Positions 43,182 through 51,663 of a stretch of DNA of 64,000 nucleotides are shown here, piece by piece. Origin of the DNA: Leptonema illini DSM 21528 (GTDB lineage Bacteria > Spirochaetota > Leptospiria > Leptospirales > Leptonemataceae); contig NZ_JH597773.1 in the NCBI RefSeq assembly GCF_000243335.1, positions 1,509,989-1,573,988 on the forward strand, written 5' to 3'. The notes under the pieces are model-generated. The model was not told the origin of the DNA. It did no database searches and was given only the letters and a program-made list of their open reading frames with translations. Positions within the stretch are counted from its first letter, which is position 1. Every line of letters begins with the position of its first letter. The translations under genes and the position numbers were made by a program.

Positions 43182-43277
43182 TCAGCGCAGTTTCTTTTTG
43201 TGACGATTCAGTTTGCGCTTCTTTTTTCTTTTATGAGTGCGAATCTTTCTTCGTTTTCTTTTCTTTCCGGACGGCAT
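43182..43277 (-). CDS. AURKAIP1/COX24-domain small basic protein, 31 aa
   Basis: A tiny reading frame, MPSGKKRKRRKIRTHKRKKR... to KKKLR, of 31 residues, 20 of them Lys or Arg. It matches the C-terminal domain of the AURKAIP1/COX24 (mitochondrial bS38-type ribosomal) family, seen as a short stand-alone protein in some bacteria and probably a small ribosomal component. Evidence that it is a real gene: AGGAGA at a good distance before the ATG, an intact motif of the family and a terminator 54 bp after the stop. It follows the nucleotidyltransferase gene by 47 bp. Confidence 0.85.
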   Translation of the reverse strand: MPSGKKRKRRKIRTHKRKKKRKLNRHKKKLR

Positions 43278-43324
43278 CTGGTTCTCCTGTACGATCTTGC
43301 CAGGCAGGCAACTCGGTCATTTTC

Positions 43325-44566
43325 TTATTGTAAGAAGCTCTGTAAAGCAGGTTTTTCCTTGAGCTTTGCGATGAGCTTCTTGATGTCGTTCAGCCGCTCT
43401 TTTGTGGCGATGAGCACAGAGGTGTCGGTCTCCACGTATACGAGATCCTTCACGCCAAGCAGGGCGATCAGGCGCTTTGAGTTCGGCACGATGATGTTTC
43501 CCCGTGCATCAAAAGCGGCGGTCTGCGTCTTCTCGCCGGCAAAGATGTTTCCGTCGGCATCGGCCGATTCGCTGCGAATGCGTTCGAGGGCCAGCCAGGA
43601 ACCGACGTCATCCCACTGAAACGAAGCGGGCACCACCGCCCTGCGCTGTGAACGCTCCATGATGGCTATATCTATGGGCTGCTCGGGCAGCGTCGGGAAT
43701 ACCTTTTTGAGAGCGGCTGCGCTCTTATACGTCTTTTCAAGCGGTTGCAGGATCTCGGGCGCATGCTTGCGGAATTCTTCAAGGATGACCGATCCCTTCC
43801 AGAGGAAGATGCCGGAATTCCAGAGGAAGCCGTCTTTTACATAGCCGGCCGCCTTCTCGATATCGGGCTTCTCGTGAAACTGCTCGATCATCCAGCCGGC
43901 CGGTTTAAGAACCTCGGATTTACGGGGCTGTATATATCCGTAGCCTGGATCAGGCCGTGTCGGAACAATCCCACACGTAACGAGATAATCCTGCTGCGCA
44001 AGGGTCATGCCTGCCTTCATGGATTCGGCAAAGCGGTCAAGAGGCTGAATAAAGTGATCTGCGGAGAGTATAACCTGAACACTTCCTGGAAAGCGAGACT
44101 CCAACTGCAATGCGGCAAGGGCGATGATCGGAGCGGTGTTGCGTCCTTCGGGCTCAAGCACAAACTGCGCATCGGGAATCTTATGGCCCTTCTGGATGGC
44201 CTTTTTCAGCGACGGATTGCATCCGATGAAGATGCGATCGGCCGAGGTGAAGGCCCTGGCTCTATCGATCGTTTCCTGTAAAAGGGTCTTGTTGGAGTAG
44301 ATCTTCTGCAGCTGCTTCGGCGTCGATACGGTGGAGCGCGGCCAGAAGCGCTCTCCTTTCCCGCCTGCCATGATCAGTACGACGGGCTTCGATGCATTCG
44401 CCGATGTCGCCTTCTTTGCAGGGGCTTGCTTTGCAGGCGCTTTTTTCGCTGACGCAGTCTTCGCCAGACCGGCTGCCTTTTTTTTATTGCCGCTATTCGA
44501 TGATTTCTTTGACTCTTTAAGATTCTTCAGGTTTTTCAGATTCTTAGCTTTCTTTGCCGTGGCCAT
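43325..44566 (-). CDS. manC: Mannose-1-phosphate guanylyltransferase with a basic N-terminal tail
   Basis: A 413-residue nucleotidyltransferase. The core starts at residue 61 with PVVLIMAGGKGERFWPRS (signature GGxGxRxxP) and TPKQLQKI, then NTAPIIALAAL, a DHF block and the ending VEFPRGN-type DARGNIIVPNSKRLIALLGV. It makes GDP-mannose from GTP and mannose 1-phosphate for surface polysaccharide or glycosylation. The first 60 residues are a Lys/Ala-rich, proline-containing tail (KKAPAKQAPAKKATSANASK and NLKNLKNLKESKK) unlike the normal enzyme; it looks like histone H1 tails. No isomerase domain is fused. It lies downstream of the SPFH gene with a 53-bp gap. Confidence 0.85.
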   Translation of the reverse strand: MATAKKAKNLKNLKNLKESKKSSNSGNKKKAAGLAKTASAKKAPAKQAPAKKATSANASKPVVLIMAGGKGERFWPRSTVSTPKQLQKIYSNKTLLQETIDRARAFTSADRIFIGCNPSLKKAIQKGHKIPDAQFVLEPEGRNTAPIIALAALQLESRFPGSVQVILSADHFIQPLDRFAESMKAGMTLAQQDYLVTCGIVPTRPDPGYGYIQPRKSEVLKPAGWMIEQFHEKPDIEKAAGYVKDGFLWNSGIFLWKGSVILEEFRKHAPEILQPLEKTYKSAAALKKVFPTLPEQPIDIAIMERSQRRAVVPASFQWDDVGSWLALERIRSESADADGNIFAGEKTQTAAFDARGNIIVPNSKRLIALLGVKDLVYVETDTSVLIATKERLNDIKKLIAKLKEKPALQSFLQ

Positions 44567-44619
44567 AGTTATATCCGGTCTGACCGATTTTTGGAGGGGT
44601 GACGCCCCGGCAACCGTTA

Positions 44620-45564
44620 TCAGGGCGGAGTCAGATCGCGAAAGCCGCCGTTCGACGGATCCGTTCCCTGATCGAAACGATGCAGGCCCGTATCGCCGCC
44701 CGGCAGTAATCCCGAACCGGAACGCTTATCGCCCGTAAACCGATCATAGGGCATGACGAATACTTGCACCCGGTCGTTGAGGCCGTCGATGGCGATATAC
44801 TCGCGAAGATCAGGATAACGACCGAGCAGCTCCCCCAGCTCGGCGAGGTGCTTGCGTTTCCCTGAAAGCAGGATCTCATCGGCGGCGCGCTTAACGCGAG
44901 CCTCTTCGATCTGACTCAGCCGTCTCAGTCGATCGTCGACAAGCCGCTGTCCGTTTGCGAGAACGGCTCTGTAGCGCGCCGGATCGGGCACGGCGATATC
45001 TTCGATGAGTACCGATTCAATGACGATGCCATCGGCGCTGAGAGTCTTATTCAGGTCAGTCACGAGCTCACCGCGAATGTACTGCTCGGCGCTTCGCTCC
45101 AGTGTATCGAGCTGGTCATCGGCACCCAGACGATCCCGGAAGGCCGTGAACCAGAAGTCGTCAAGACGAAGCTTGATCAATGCTCCGATACCCTCGACGT
45201 CGGGCGTTTCAGCCTGCGCAAGCAGAGCAGAAAGCGCAGGCGCGTCAATGCGGTAGCGATAGTTCAGCGTCAGCTGAACGGCAAAGCTCTGATCCAGGCC
45301 GAGGATCTCATGCTGAGAAAGAAAATAGAGCTGCTTGCTTCGCAGATATCTGCTGTGAAGCGACACCCGATTCAGCGTCGGCCCTGCGGGCAGCCATCGT
45401 TGCGGAAGAAAGGCAGTCTCGCCCGGCAGAACGATACGCTGCGCACCGCCCCCCGCATCGCCGAGGATCAGTACTTCGTTCTCATCAGCTCTGACGAAAG
45501 AAAGAAGAAGGATCGCAGCAAGAAACAGGAAGGGCAGCGCCCGGATTATCCAGCGTCGCAGCAT
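44620..45564 (-). CDS. SPFH/Band 7 (prohibitin-like) membrane protein
   Basis: A 314-residue protein with one N-terminal membrane helix (ALPFLFLAAILLLSFV) and a SPFH domain: YRYRIDAPALSALLAQ, a DLNKTLSADGIVIESVLIED block typical of Band 7, and a helical tail ARVKRAADEILLSGKRKHLAEL. Members make ring scaffolds and control membrane proteases or microdomains. The C-terminal 40 residues are low-complexity (DRFTGDKRSGSGLLPGGDT). It follows hfq by 5 bp, so it is probably cotranscribed, but no functional tie to Hfq is known. Confidence 0.78.
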   Translation of the reverse strand: MLRRWIIRALPFLFLAAILLLSFVRADENEVLILGDAGGGAQRIVLPGETAFLPQRWLPAGPTLNRVSLHSRYLRSKQLYFLSQHEILGLDQSFAVQLTLNYRYRIDAPALSALLAQAETPDVEGIGALIKLRLDDFWFTAFRDRLGADDQLDTLERSAEQYIRGELVTDLNKTLSADGIVIESVLIEDIAVPDPARYRAVLANGQRLVDDRLRRLSQIEEARVKRAADEILLSGKRKHLAELGELLGRYPDLREYIAIDGLNDRVQVFVMPYDRFTGDKRSGSGLLPGGDTGLHRFDQGTDPSNGGFRDLTPP

Positions 45565-45569
45565 TCCTT

Positions 45570-45809
45570 TCAGGATTCAGGATCGGCAGGTCGTTCCAGC
45601 GATACCGGCTTCGGAATAATTATCGTCGAAATCGCATGTTTGTAAATCAGACTCTGCTTCCCGTCATTTTCGATCACGATGGTGAAATTGTCGAAGCTCT
45701 GGACTTTGCCTTTTAAAGGCACGCCGTTCATTAAATAGAAAGTGAGCTCGATTTTCTCTTTGCGTGCGGAATTCAGGACAAAATCCTGGATGTTATTTTT
45801 TTCGTTCAT
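45570..45809 (-). CDS. hfq: RNA-binding protein Hfq
   Basis: A 79-residue Hfq. The Sm1 motif is [20 protein letters not shown] with TIVIEND, and the Sm2 motif [11 protein letters not shown] carries the YKHA nucleotide pocket. N-terminal [14 protein letters not shown] matches the family start. Hfq forms hexamers that pair small RNAs with mRNAs. The miaA-hfq order is the same as in E. coli, here spaced by 54 bp. The C-terminal tail is short and acidic ([11 protein letters not shown]). Confidence 0.96.
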   Translation of the reverse strand: MNEKNNIQDFVLNSARKEKIELTFYLMNGVPLKGKVQSFDNFTIVIENDGKQSLIYKHAISTIIIPKPVSLERPADPES

Positions 45810-45863
45810 CTGTTTGTGTGGTCCGCTTTTTTTGCCACAGAATCGCAGACGATTCAGAGTGCG

Positions 45864-46796
45864 TCAACTCCGAATTCCGGCAGCCATCAGTTTTTCAAGG
45901 TTCTGCAACGCCTCGTCTCTTCCCAGAGCGGGAAGAAGCTCGGCCTCACGTCGAAACCAGACCCTCTGTCGACGGCCATATTGAAGATGCGAGCGAATCA
46001 GGGGCTCTTCAAGGTCCTTTCGGCTCAGGTCGCCGGCGGCAAACTGGAGCGCCTCTGCGTAGCCTGGAGTTCGCAATCCCGGACAATCACCAAATTCTCG
46101 CTGCACGGCTACCGCTTCGTCCACAAGCCCATCTTCGAGCATCTGCAACGCTCGTTCGCGTACCTTCTGCTTCCAGGCCTCGGCTTCAAGGTCAAGCCAG
46201 ACTCCGGCAAAGGAAAGGTCGCCGCGCTTCTTGAATCCGGATTCATAAAACGATCGAAGAGGACGGTCGGTGAGTAGCAGAATATAAAGGGATCGCTCTA
46301 CGCGATAGACGTCGTTACGATGTACGCGCCCCGCGGCAGGCACGGCCCCGGCCTCGCTGAGCGAGAGCGGGTCCTTGGCTTCGAGCAGGGCAAGACGCTC
46401 GTCGTGACTCATCGCATGCACGGAGGCACGCAGCGCCTCGTCGTCGACAAGCTCGATCATTTCGGTGGTCAGCGCACGATAATAAAAGCCTGTGCCGCCG
46501 CTGATAACGGGGATTCGCCCTCTTTTTAGAATCTCGGGAATGAGTTCGTTGCAGGCCTTGCGAAACTGCCCGGCGCTGTAGCTCAAAGCAGGGCTCAGGA
46601 ATCCGACCAGATGATGCGGAATTTGTTCGAGGGTTTGACGATCGGGCTGCGCCGTTCCAACGGGCATGCCCTGATAGATCTGTCGCGAATCGCATGACAG
46701 GACTTCGAGATTATAACGCTCGGCCAGTTTCGCAAGAAGGGCGGTCTTACCCGTCGCCGTCGGGCCGAGCAGAACCGGTATAACGATCTCGCTCAA
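45864..46796 (-). CDS. miaA: tRNA dimethylallyltransferase
   Basis: MiaA adds an isopentenyl group to A37 of tRNAs that read U-starting codons. The P-loop LLGPTATGKTALL, the DSRQIYQGMPVGTAQPD block and HHLVGFLSP are present, and ISGGTGFYYRALT follows. I prefer the TTG at 46796 as start: it overlaps the gmk stop as TTGA and has AGGAG before it. The frame is open 15 codons further upstream, to 46841. About 310 residues, the usual length. Confidence 0.94.
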   Translation of the reverse strand: MSEIVIPVLLGPTATGKTALLAKLAERYNLEVLSCDSRQIYQGMPVGTAQPDRQTLEQIPHHLVGFLSPALSYSAGQFRKACNELIPEILKRGRIPVISGGTGFYYRALTTEMIELVDDEALRASVHAMSHDERLALLEAKDPLSLSEAGAVPAAGRVHRNDVYRVERSLYILLLTDRPLRSFYESGFKKRGDLSFAGVWLDLEAEAWKQKVRERALQMLEDGLVDEAVAVQREFGDCPGLRTPGYAEALQFAAGDLSRKDLEEPLIRSHLQYGRRQRVWFRREAELLPALGRDEALQNLEKLMAAGIRS

Positions 46797-47365
46797 ATGG
46801 CTCCTTCGCTTCGCAGGATGTCTTCGACCTGGTTCACACAATGATCAAGGTTATCGTTAATGATGCGATGATCGAATTCGTCGGCCCGGGCAAGCTCGTC
46901 GCGACCGATGCGCAGGCGCAGCTGCACCTCTTCTTCGGATTCCGTTCCCCTGTAGCGCAGGCGGGATTCCCAGGTCTTTTCGTCGGGCGGAAGAAGAAAG
47001 ATAGTGACGATTCGCGAGCCGTAGCGCTCTTTCAGCGTCGTCATGCCCTGCACGTCGATGTTGAGAATGAGCGTTTTGCCAAGGCTGTGCGCTCGATCGA
47101 CCTCGCTCACCGGAACGCCGTAGAGATTACCGTGCACCTCTGCATGTTCGATGAAGCCGCCCTGCTCCACACGCCTGCGAAATTCTTCAGGCGGTAAGAA
47201 ATGATAATGGACGCCGTCCTGCTCGCCTGCCCGCGGACGACGGCTTGTCGCCGTGACGGCCGCATACAGGCGATCGTTTCGTTCGAGCAATCGGTGCAAA
47301 ACGGTGTTTTTGCCGCCTCCGGAAACGGAGGACAGTACTACGATGCGGGCGCTCTCAGAGTCCAT
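46793..47365 (-). CDS. gmk: Guanylate kinase
   Basis: A 190-residue guanylate kinase that converts GMP to GDP with ATP. The P-loop reads SSVSGGGKNTVLHRL, with Asn-Thr in the place of the usual Gly/Ser-Thr. TATSRRPRAGEQDGVHYHF is the GMP-binding block, and GFIEHAEVHGNLYGVP and LILNIDVQGM follow. The ATG lies 16 bp after cheR. Its product feeds nucleotide pools; in the neighbouring order cheR-gmk-miaA-hfq it bridges motility and RNA genes. Confidence 0.95.
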   Translation of the reverse strand: MDSESARIVVLSSVSGGGKNTVLHRLLERNDRLYAAVTATSRRPRAGEQDGVHYHFLPPEEFRRRVEQGGFIEHAEVHGNLYGVPVSEVDRAHSLGKTLILNIDVQGMTTLKERYGSRIVTIFLLPPDEKTWESRLRYRGTESEEEVQLRLRIGRDELARADEFDHRIINDNLDHCVNQVEDILRSEGAI

Positions 47366-47381
47366 GCCCTTCCAGTATTTT

Positions 47382-48218
47382 TCACCCTTCCTTTCTGTAA
47401 AGAATTCCGAGCGGAGTGCTGATCGTCCTGAAATCCGTATTCAGCATCTGAAGGCTTTCTGCATGACCGATGAAAAGATACCCGCCTGGAAGAAGCGCTC
47501 TGTGGAAACGATCGACGAGCACCTTCTGCTCTTCGCGCTTGAAATAGATCATTACGTTGCGGCAGAAGATGACATGCATGCCTGACGGCGTCGACTGAAA
47601 GAGGTTCTCGACGCGAAACTCGATCTTTTTCTTTATATCGTCCCGCACCTCGAAGACCTCGGGATCGTCGGTCAGAGGCTTGAAATAGCGCTTGAGAATC
47701 TCGGGAGGAATCTTCTCGATCTTGCGGCCCGTATAACGACCTTCCTGGGCGAACTGCACCACGCGAGTCGAGATATCGGTGGCGACGATACGAAAATTGA
47801 AGAATCCCACCTTGCGCATCGATTCGATCAGCTCGATGGCAAGGTTATACGGTTCCTCTCCCGTCGAGCAGCCGGCCGACCAGAGCTTCAACTCCTGACC
47901 CCGGTACTGTTTGAGAACTTCGGGCAGCACGTGCGTTTTAAGAGCGTCATAGTTCTGCGTCGTGCGCCAGAAATAGGACTCGTTCGTCGTCACCACTTCA
48001 AGGAAATGAACCATCTCATTTCCTTTATCGTTCTGCAAGAACTGATAATACTCGTCGTAATCCTTCATGTTCAGCGTGCGCAGACGCTTGCGGATGCGAT
48101 TAGAAAGCAGCGTTATCTTGTGTTCTTTAAGATGGATTCCGGCTCGTTCATGGATCAGTTTCGCGAAACGATCGAATTGAACGGTCGTCATGTCGGGAAT
48201 ATCAGAAAAGGGGATCAT
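47382..48218 (-). CDS. cheR: Chemotaxis protein methyltransferase CheR
   Basis: A 278-residue CheR that methylates glutamates of chemoreceptors using SAM. An N-terminal helical domain (KITLLSNRIRKRLRTLNMKD) precedes the SAM domain: LKLWSAGCSTGEEPYNLAIE, FRIVATDISTRVV, FCRNVMIYFKREEQK and GYLFIGHAESLQML. It lacks any TPR or fused extension. The ATG at 48218 lies directly after the stop of the preceding gene (one base between) with AGGTG upstream; a GTG at 48236 would overlap that gene. No chemoreceptors or CheB are in the window. Confidence 0.93.
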   Translation of the reverse strand: MIPFSDIPDMTTVQFDRFAKLIHERAGIHLKEHKITLLSNRIRKRLRTLNMKDYDEYYQFLQNDKGNEMVHFLEVVTTNESYFWRTTQNYDALKTHVLPEVLKQYRGQELKLWSAGCSTGEEPYNLAIELIESMRKVGFFNFRIVATDISTRVVQFAQEGRYTGRKIEKIPPEILKRYFKPLTDDPEVFEVRDDIKKKIEFRVENLFQSTPSGMHVIFCRNVMIYFKREEQKVLVDRFHRALLPGGYLFIGHAESLQMLNTDFRTISTPLGILYRKEG

Positions 48219-48219
48219 A

Positions 48220-49299
48220 TCACCTGCCTCTTCCACGGTTTATACGACTGCCCTGGTTTTCCATCACTTTCCTGATAAATTCGATCTCACCGACGGGAAT
48301 TCCCGTAAAGGCGGCGATCTCTTCGACAGGAACGTTCCTCTGTAGCAGGGTGCGGACGAATGTGGCCCTTTCTTTCACGTTAGAAAGATCGGGTACGTTA
48401 AGGTCTGACAGCCACGTAGCTCGGGTCTCTTCGCTCTCCGGTGTCGCCGGGTTTTGAACTGCACGAGGCGGTGGAGTAGATTCTGCGCGAAAGTCCTCGG
48501 GCAACGGTGGCGGGATGGGGGCAGCACGCTCCGGATACGGCGTTTTCGGAGAGTATCCCATCAATTCCTCTTCGAAGCTGAGCCGCTGTTCAGGAGTCGG
48601 CTCTTGAGCTTCCGCAGTCCGCTGTCGCTCTGTCGAAGTGTTATCCTGTACGTAAGGCTCATCGACGGGCAGTGACGGCAATTCAGGCAGGCCAAGTATT
48701 CGTCGTGCAAATCGACCGACGCCCGAGAAAACCGTCTCTGCGCCCGGTCCCCCTTTCGGCTGCGGATTCTTCCCTGATGAATTCGAACGATCCTTTTTTG
48801 CTCCGATCAGATCGGCCAGATCACCAGGGTTAGACGCACCGGACCATTCGATGCGATCCTCACCGGCATCACGTAACAATCGCTCCACGGTCCGATCCGC
48901 TCTTACATCATCAGTCTGCCTCATCGGTGCAGCAGGCTTTTGAGGCCCCCTGGGTTCGGGCCCTGTCAGTTCAGGCGGGGTCTGCGACTCCTGTATCTCT
49001 GAAGAGGGTCGCTTTTTGCGGCGCTTTGACGACTTCTCGTATTCCACAAGAAGCGCTTCGAGCTCTTTTTTCAGCTCATCGGCTCGACTTACGACGCGAT
49101 AAAACGCTTCATTCTTTTGCGTTATACTCTCGAGCGTCGTATCAAGATAACGTACGACCATCTCGACGTTTTCATAGAATTCGCGCGGAATCCCCTGTTT
49201 CTTCGTTTTTTCAAGGGCCTTTCCAAGGCGGATCGAAAAAAGGAAATAGAAGAATCCCAGAAAGATCAGGTTGAGAAAGATGAGTATGCCGTAATCCAC
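48220..49299 (-). CDS. Membrane-anchored coiled-coil protein, SwrB/DUF6115-like
   Basis: A 359-residue protein: an N-terminal membrane helix (ILIFLNLIFLGFFYFLFSI), a coiled coil to about residue 90 with VEMVVRYLDTTLESITQKNE, a proline- and charge-rich middle that looks disordered (residues 95-310), and a C-terminal short helical module RNVPVEEIAAFTGIPVGEIE. This layout resembles SwrB of Bacillus (DUF6115), which works at the flagellar basal body, and the gene lies between FapA and CheR. The match is structural rather than by close sequence, so confidence in the family is moderate. Confidence 0.6.
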   Translation of the reverse strand: MDYGILIFLNLIFLGFFYFLFSIRLGKALEKTKKQGIPREFYENVEMVVRYLDTTLESITQKNEAFYRVVSRADELKKELEALLVEYEKSSKRRKKRPSSEIQESQTPPELTGPEPRGPQKPAAPMRQTDDVRADRTVERLLRDAGEDRIEWSGASNPGDLADLIGAKKDRSNSSGKNPQPKGGPGAETVFSGVGRFARRILGLPELPSLPVDEPYVQDNTSTERQRTAEAQEPTPEQRLSFEEELMGYSPKTPYPERAAPIPPPLPEDFRAESTPPPRAVQNPATPESEETRATWLSDLNVPDLSNVKERATFVRTLLQRNVPVEEIAAFTGIPVGEIEFIRKVMENQGSRINRGRGR

Positions 49300-49311
49300 G
49301 CGTATACCTGC

Positions 49312-49650
49312 TCAGGCCGAGAAATCGATATGCTGCGGTGAAGGCGAGCTTTTCGTCTTCCACATCATGCCGCCATAAACGCCGGGCTCAGATCGCCGCT
49401 CCGGCTCTTTCTCTTCGCGCTTCACGCGATTCGTGTAAGAGCGAACGCGCAACGGAGCCTGATCTGAAAGTGCGGCAGAGGCAGCCGTAGCTACCGCCGG
49501 TTGCGTCGATTCCTGACGCTGCAGATTCGTCTTTCGAGCCTGATCGACGTCATGCAGGAATCGATACGTATAAAGGGCCTGCGCCTGAGCGGTCTGCTGA
49601 CCTCCAGGAGCGGTGCCGTTTACGGATACCTGCATGTCGATCAGTCTCAT
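49312..49650 (-). CDS. Small protein of unknown function beside fapA
   Basis: A 112-residue protein, rich in Gln, Ala and Arg, probably disordered except for a helix around residues 25-45 (QALYTYRFLHDVDQARKTNL). No signal peptide and no family recognised. Its ATG overlaps the fapA stop by 4 bp, and the SwrB-like gene follows after 12 bp, so it is part of this operon and may belong to the flagellar assembly set. Confidence 0.65.
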   Translation of the reverse strand: MRLIDMQVSVNGTAPGGQQTAQAQALYTYRFLHDVDQARKTNLQRQESTQPAVATAASAALSDQAPLRVRSYTNRVKREEKEPERRSEPGVYGGMMWKTKSSPSPQHIDFSA

Positions 49651-51596
49651 CGCCGCCTGCCCGCTCCCGGACGATCGGGTTTGCCGATCTTGATATGGCC
49701 TTCATGATAGGAGAAGACGACTCCGGTTAACCTTTCAGTCACTTCATAGCTGGCGTTTCGTATGTTGATGATGACGCCGGGGAAAATCTCTTTCTCGACG
49801 ACGACCTTCCCCTCAGAGGCCATCTCTTCCATATACGTTTCGAGTTTTTCCTTCTCGGCCTTCAGTTCCTTCGATTTCTCGGTCAGAGTTCCGATTGCCT
49901 CGGCCGCCTCTTTCAGGCGGCGCACCTGTTCGGCGCCAAACGTCTCGGGGTCGTTCTTCTGGCGCGTTTCAAGCGTCGACTTCTCCCTCTGCTTTTCTTT
50001 CAGTTCGGTGTCGGTCTCGGTCACCATGCGCGTCAGATCCTCGTATTGATGCAGGATGCGCGGATCGGTGCCGACGGTGATCTGAGTCGCCGTGTAGGCC
50101 TGCGAGCCGATAATGCGAGCGCGCACCTCTTTCGTCGCCCGAATCACGCCGCCGACGATCTGTGCGCGACGGCCCGAACAGACGATCTCGTTCCCGGCTT
50201 CTACGTGGCTGTGCAGAATCGACTCTTGAACGGTGATATCCTGGGCGGCAAGTATCTTCGCCGACTGAATAAACTTCGCGATCACCGACCCTCCGGTCGA
50301 CTCGACGACGGCTTCGTCGCGGCCCATAATACCGGACTGAATAATGATATCGCCCTCACCTTCGATTTTCGCCTTCTGTACCGATCCACGAACTTCGACG
50401 TTGCCGGCCGCTTTGACCTCGTAGTTATCGAGGACGCTGCCGCCTACATGCACCGAGCCGAGGAACATGACGTTACCGCTTTTCGGACCGACGTCGCCGG
50501 CCACCCTGTAGATGGGCTCGACCGAAAGGCGGGTGCCTGAAAGCACGACCTGTCCGTTGATTTCAGCCGACAGCTTCATGCCATCCTGAGAGAGAATGGT
50601 GTTTTTGCCCGGCTTGAGATCCACGTCTTTGCCGTCACGGGCCGGCAGTATCCGGTTAAACAGCGATTTTCCGGCCGTTCCTTTTTCGGCGGGCATCTTT
50701 TCGGCGAGAATCTGGCCGACGACGACGTTCTCCACAAGATGCAGCTCTTTGAAGTCCACCTTGCCCTGTTCGTCCTCGCGCAGCTCCATCTCGCGCTTCA
50801 CCTTCACCTTGAAGTCGATGTAGGCATCGCGGCCATGTTTCGCCGGAACGCCCTCGGCGGCGAGTATGTCCTGCATATAGCGGTCTTCATTGAGAGCGGC
50901 GGCAATCTCGTCTTCTTTGAATCCGATCACGACGCCATGCGCCTTGAGAGCGCTGACGATATCGCCGACCTGTAAGTCTCGACCGCCTTTCTTCGGCGCC
51001 GTAATCGTTACGTAGGCCTTCATCTCGTCGGGAGTGATTTCCACACGACAGTTCGAGTCATGCTCGGGCCGTGGCTGGAATTCGGCGACCTTGATCATCT
51101 CGCCGCTCTGATCCTTTATGGCCTGCTCGATATGCCGCATGTTGTAGCTCTGGATGCCGCGCTGCTCCAGTCGACGCGTGCAATCCTCGACCGTCGCCGG
51201 TCGCCCGTTGCCAACTGCCGGCTGTACGACAATAAAAACCCCTGAAAGATAGATACGCACGGCGACAGACCCGTCTCTGTGTTTCGGCTCCACAAAGCGC
51301 TCCAGCTCGTCGCTGAGCAGGCGATCGCCCGCGCCGATCTTCATCGAAAATTCTTCAAGATCGGCGTAGGCGCTTGAGGCCGGCAGCAGGCTGACCATGA
51401 TCCGATAGGGCGATTTCGAAAAAAGAGAGCGCTTGCCTCGTTCGAGAATCTCATAGTCAAGCATCGTCAGGTCACGGTTGAAATACTCCGCCGCTCTGTT
51501 CAAACAGGTGGCGATGGAAAGACCGACGACGACGACCTTATCGTCGACCTGGGGGCTTTCTTCGGCATCAAGCAGCGTTTTTTTCAGTCGGTCCAT
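49647..51596 (-). CDS. fapA: FapA/DUF342 polymer-helix protein
   Basis: A 649-residue protein of the FapA (DUF342) family. The N-terminal portion (to about 170) is unrelated to the core. Residues 175-340 are the FapA N-terminal domain (MKAYVTITAPKKGGRDLQVG, YRVAGDVGPKSGNVMFLGSV). A right-handed beta-helix with VEVRGSVQKAKIEGEGDIII follows, then a coiled coil (about 545-600) and a C-terminal tail RKPD-type (IKIGKPDRPGAGRRR). FapA-type proteins polymerise and affect flagella or cell shape, e.g. in Vibrio; here the neighbours (cheR, SwrB-like) fit a flagellar link. It leads the run down to manC. Confidence 0.82.
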   Translation of the reverse strand: MDRLKKTLLDAEESPQVDDKVVVVGLSIATCLNRAAEYFNRDLTMLDYEILERGKRSLFSKSPYRIMVSLLPASSAYADLEEFSMKIGAGDRLLSDELERFVEPKHRDGSVAVRIYLSGVFIVVQPAVGNGRPATVEDCTRRLEQRGIQSYNMRHIEQAIKDQSGEMIKVAEFQPRPEHDSNCRVEITPDEMKAYVTITAPKKGGRDLQVGDIVSALKAHGVVIGFKEDEIAAALNEDRYMQDILAAEGVPAKHGRDAYIDFKVKVKREMELREDEQGKVDFKELHLVENVVVGQILAEKMPAEKGTAGKSLFNRILPARDGKDVDLKPGKNTILSQDGMKLSAEINGQVVLSGTRLSVEPIYRVAGDVGPKSGNVMFLGSVHVGGSVLDNYEVKAAGNVEVRGSVQKAKIEGEGDIIIQSGIMGRDEAVVESTGGSVIAKFIQSAKILAAQDITVQESILHSHVEAGNEIVCSGRRAQIVGGVIRATKEVRARIIGSQAYTATQITVGTDPRILHQYEDLTRMVTETDTELKEKQREKSTLETRQKNDPETFGAEQVRRLKEAAEAIGTLTEKSKELKAEKEKLETYMEEMASEGKVVVEKEIFPGVIINIRNASYEVTERLTGVVFSYHEGHIKIGKPDRPGAGRRR

Positions 51597-51663
51597 TTTG
51601 AGTTCAAGAGTAACGCACTCTTCTCATGCAGGCAAGCCCTTTCACTGCCTGTTTGCATTCTGT

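Noticed and set aside
43325-43619. Plus-strand open frame near 43200-43619 with basic and hydrophobic stretches
   Set aside because: It is antisense to the guanylyltransferase and the 31-residue gene and has no family match.
44620-45564. HflK/HflC assignment from the hfq neighbourhood
   Set aside because: hflX and a second SPFH gene are absent, and the sequence is only generally SPFH-like, so a specific HflK or HflC name is not supported.
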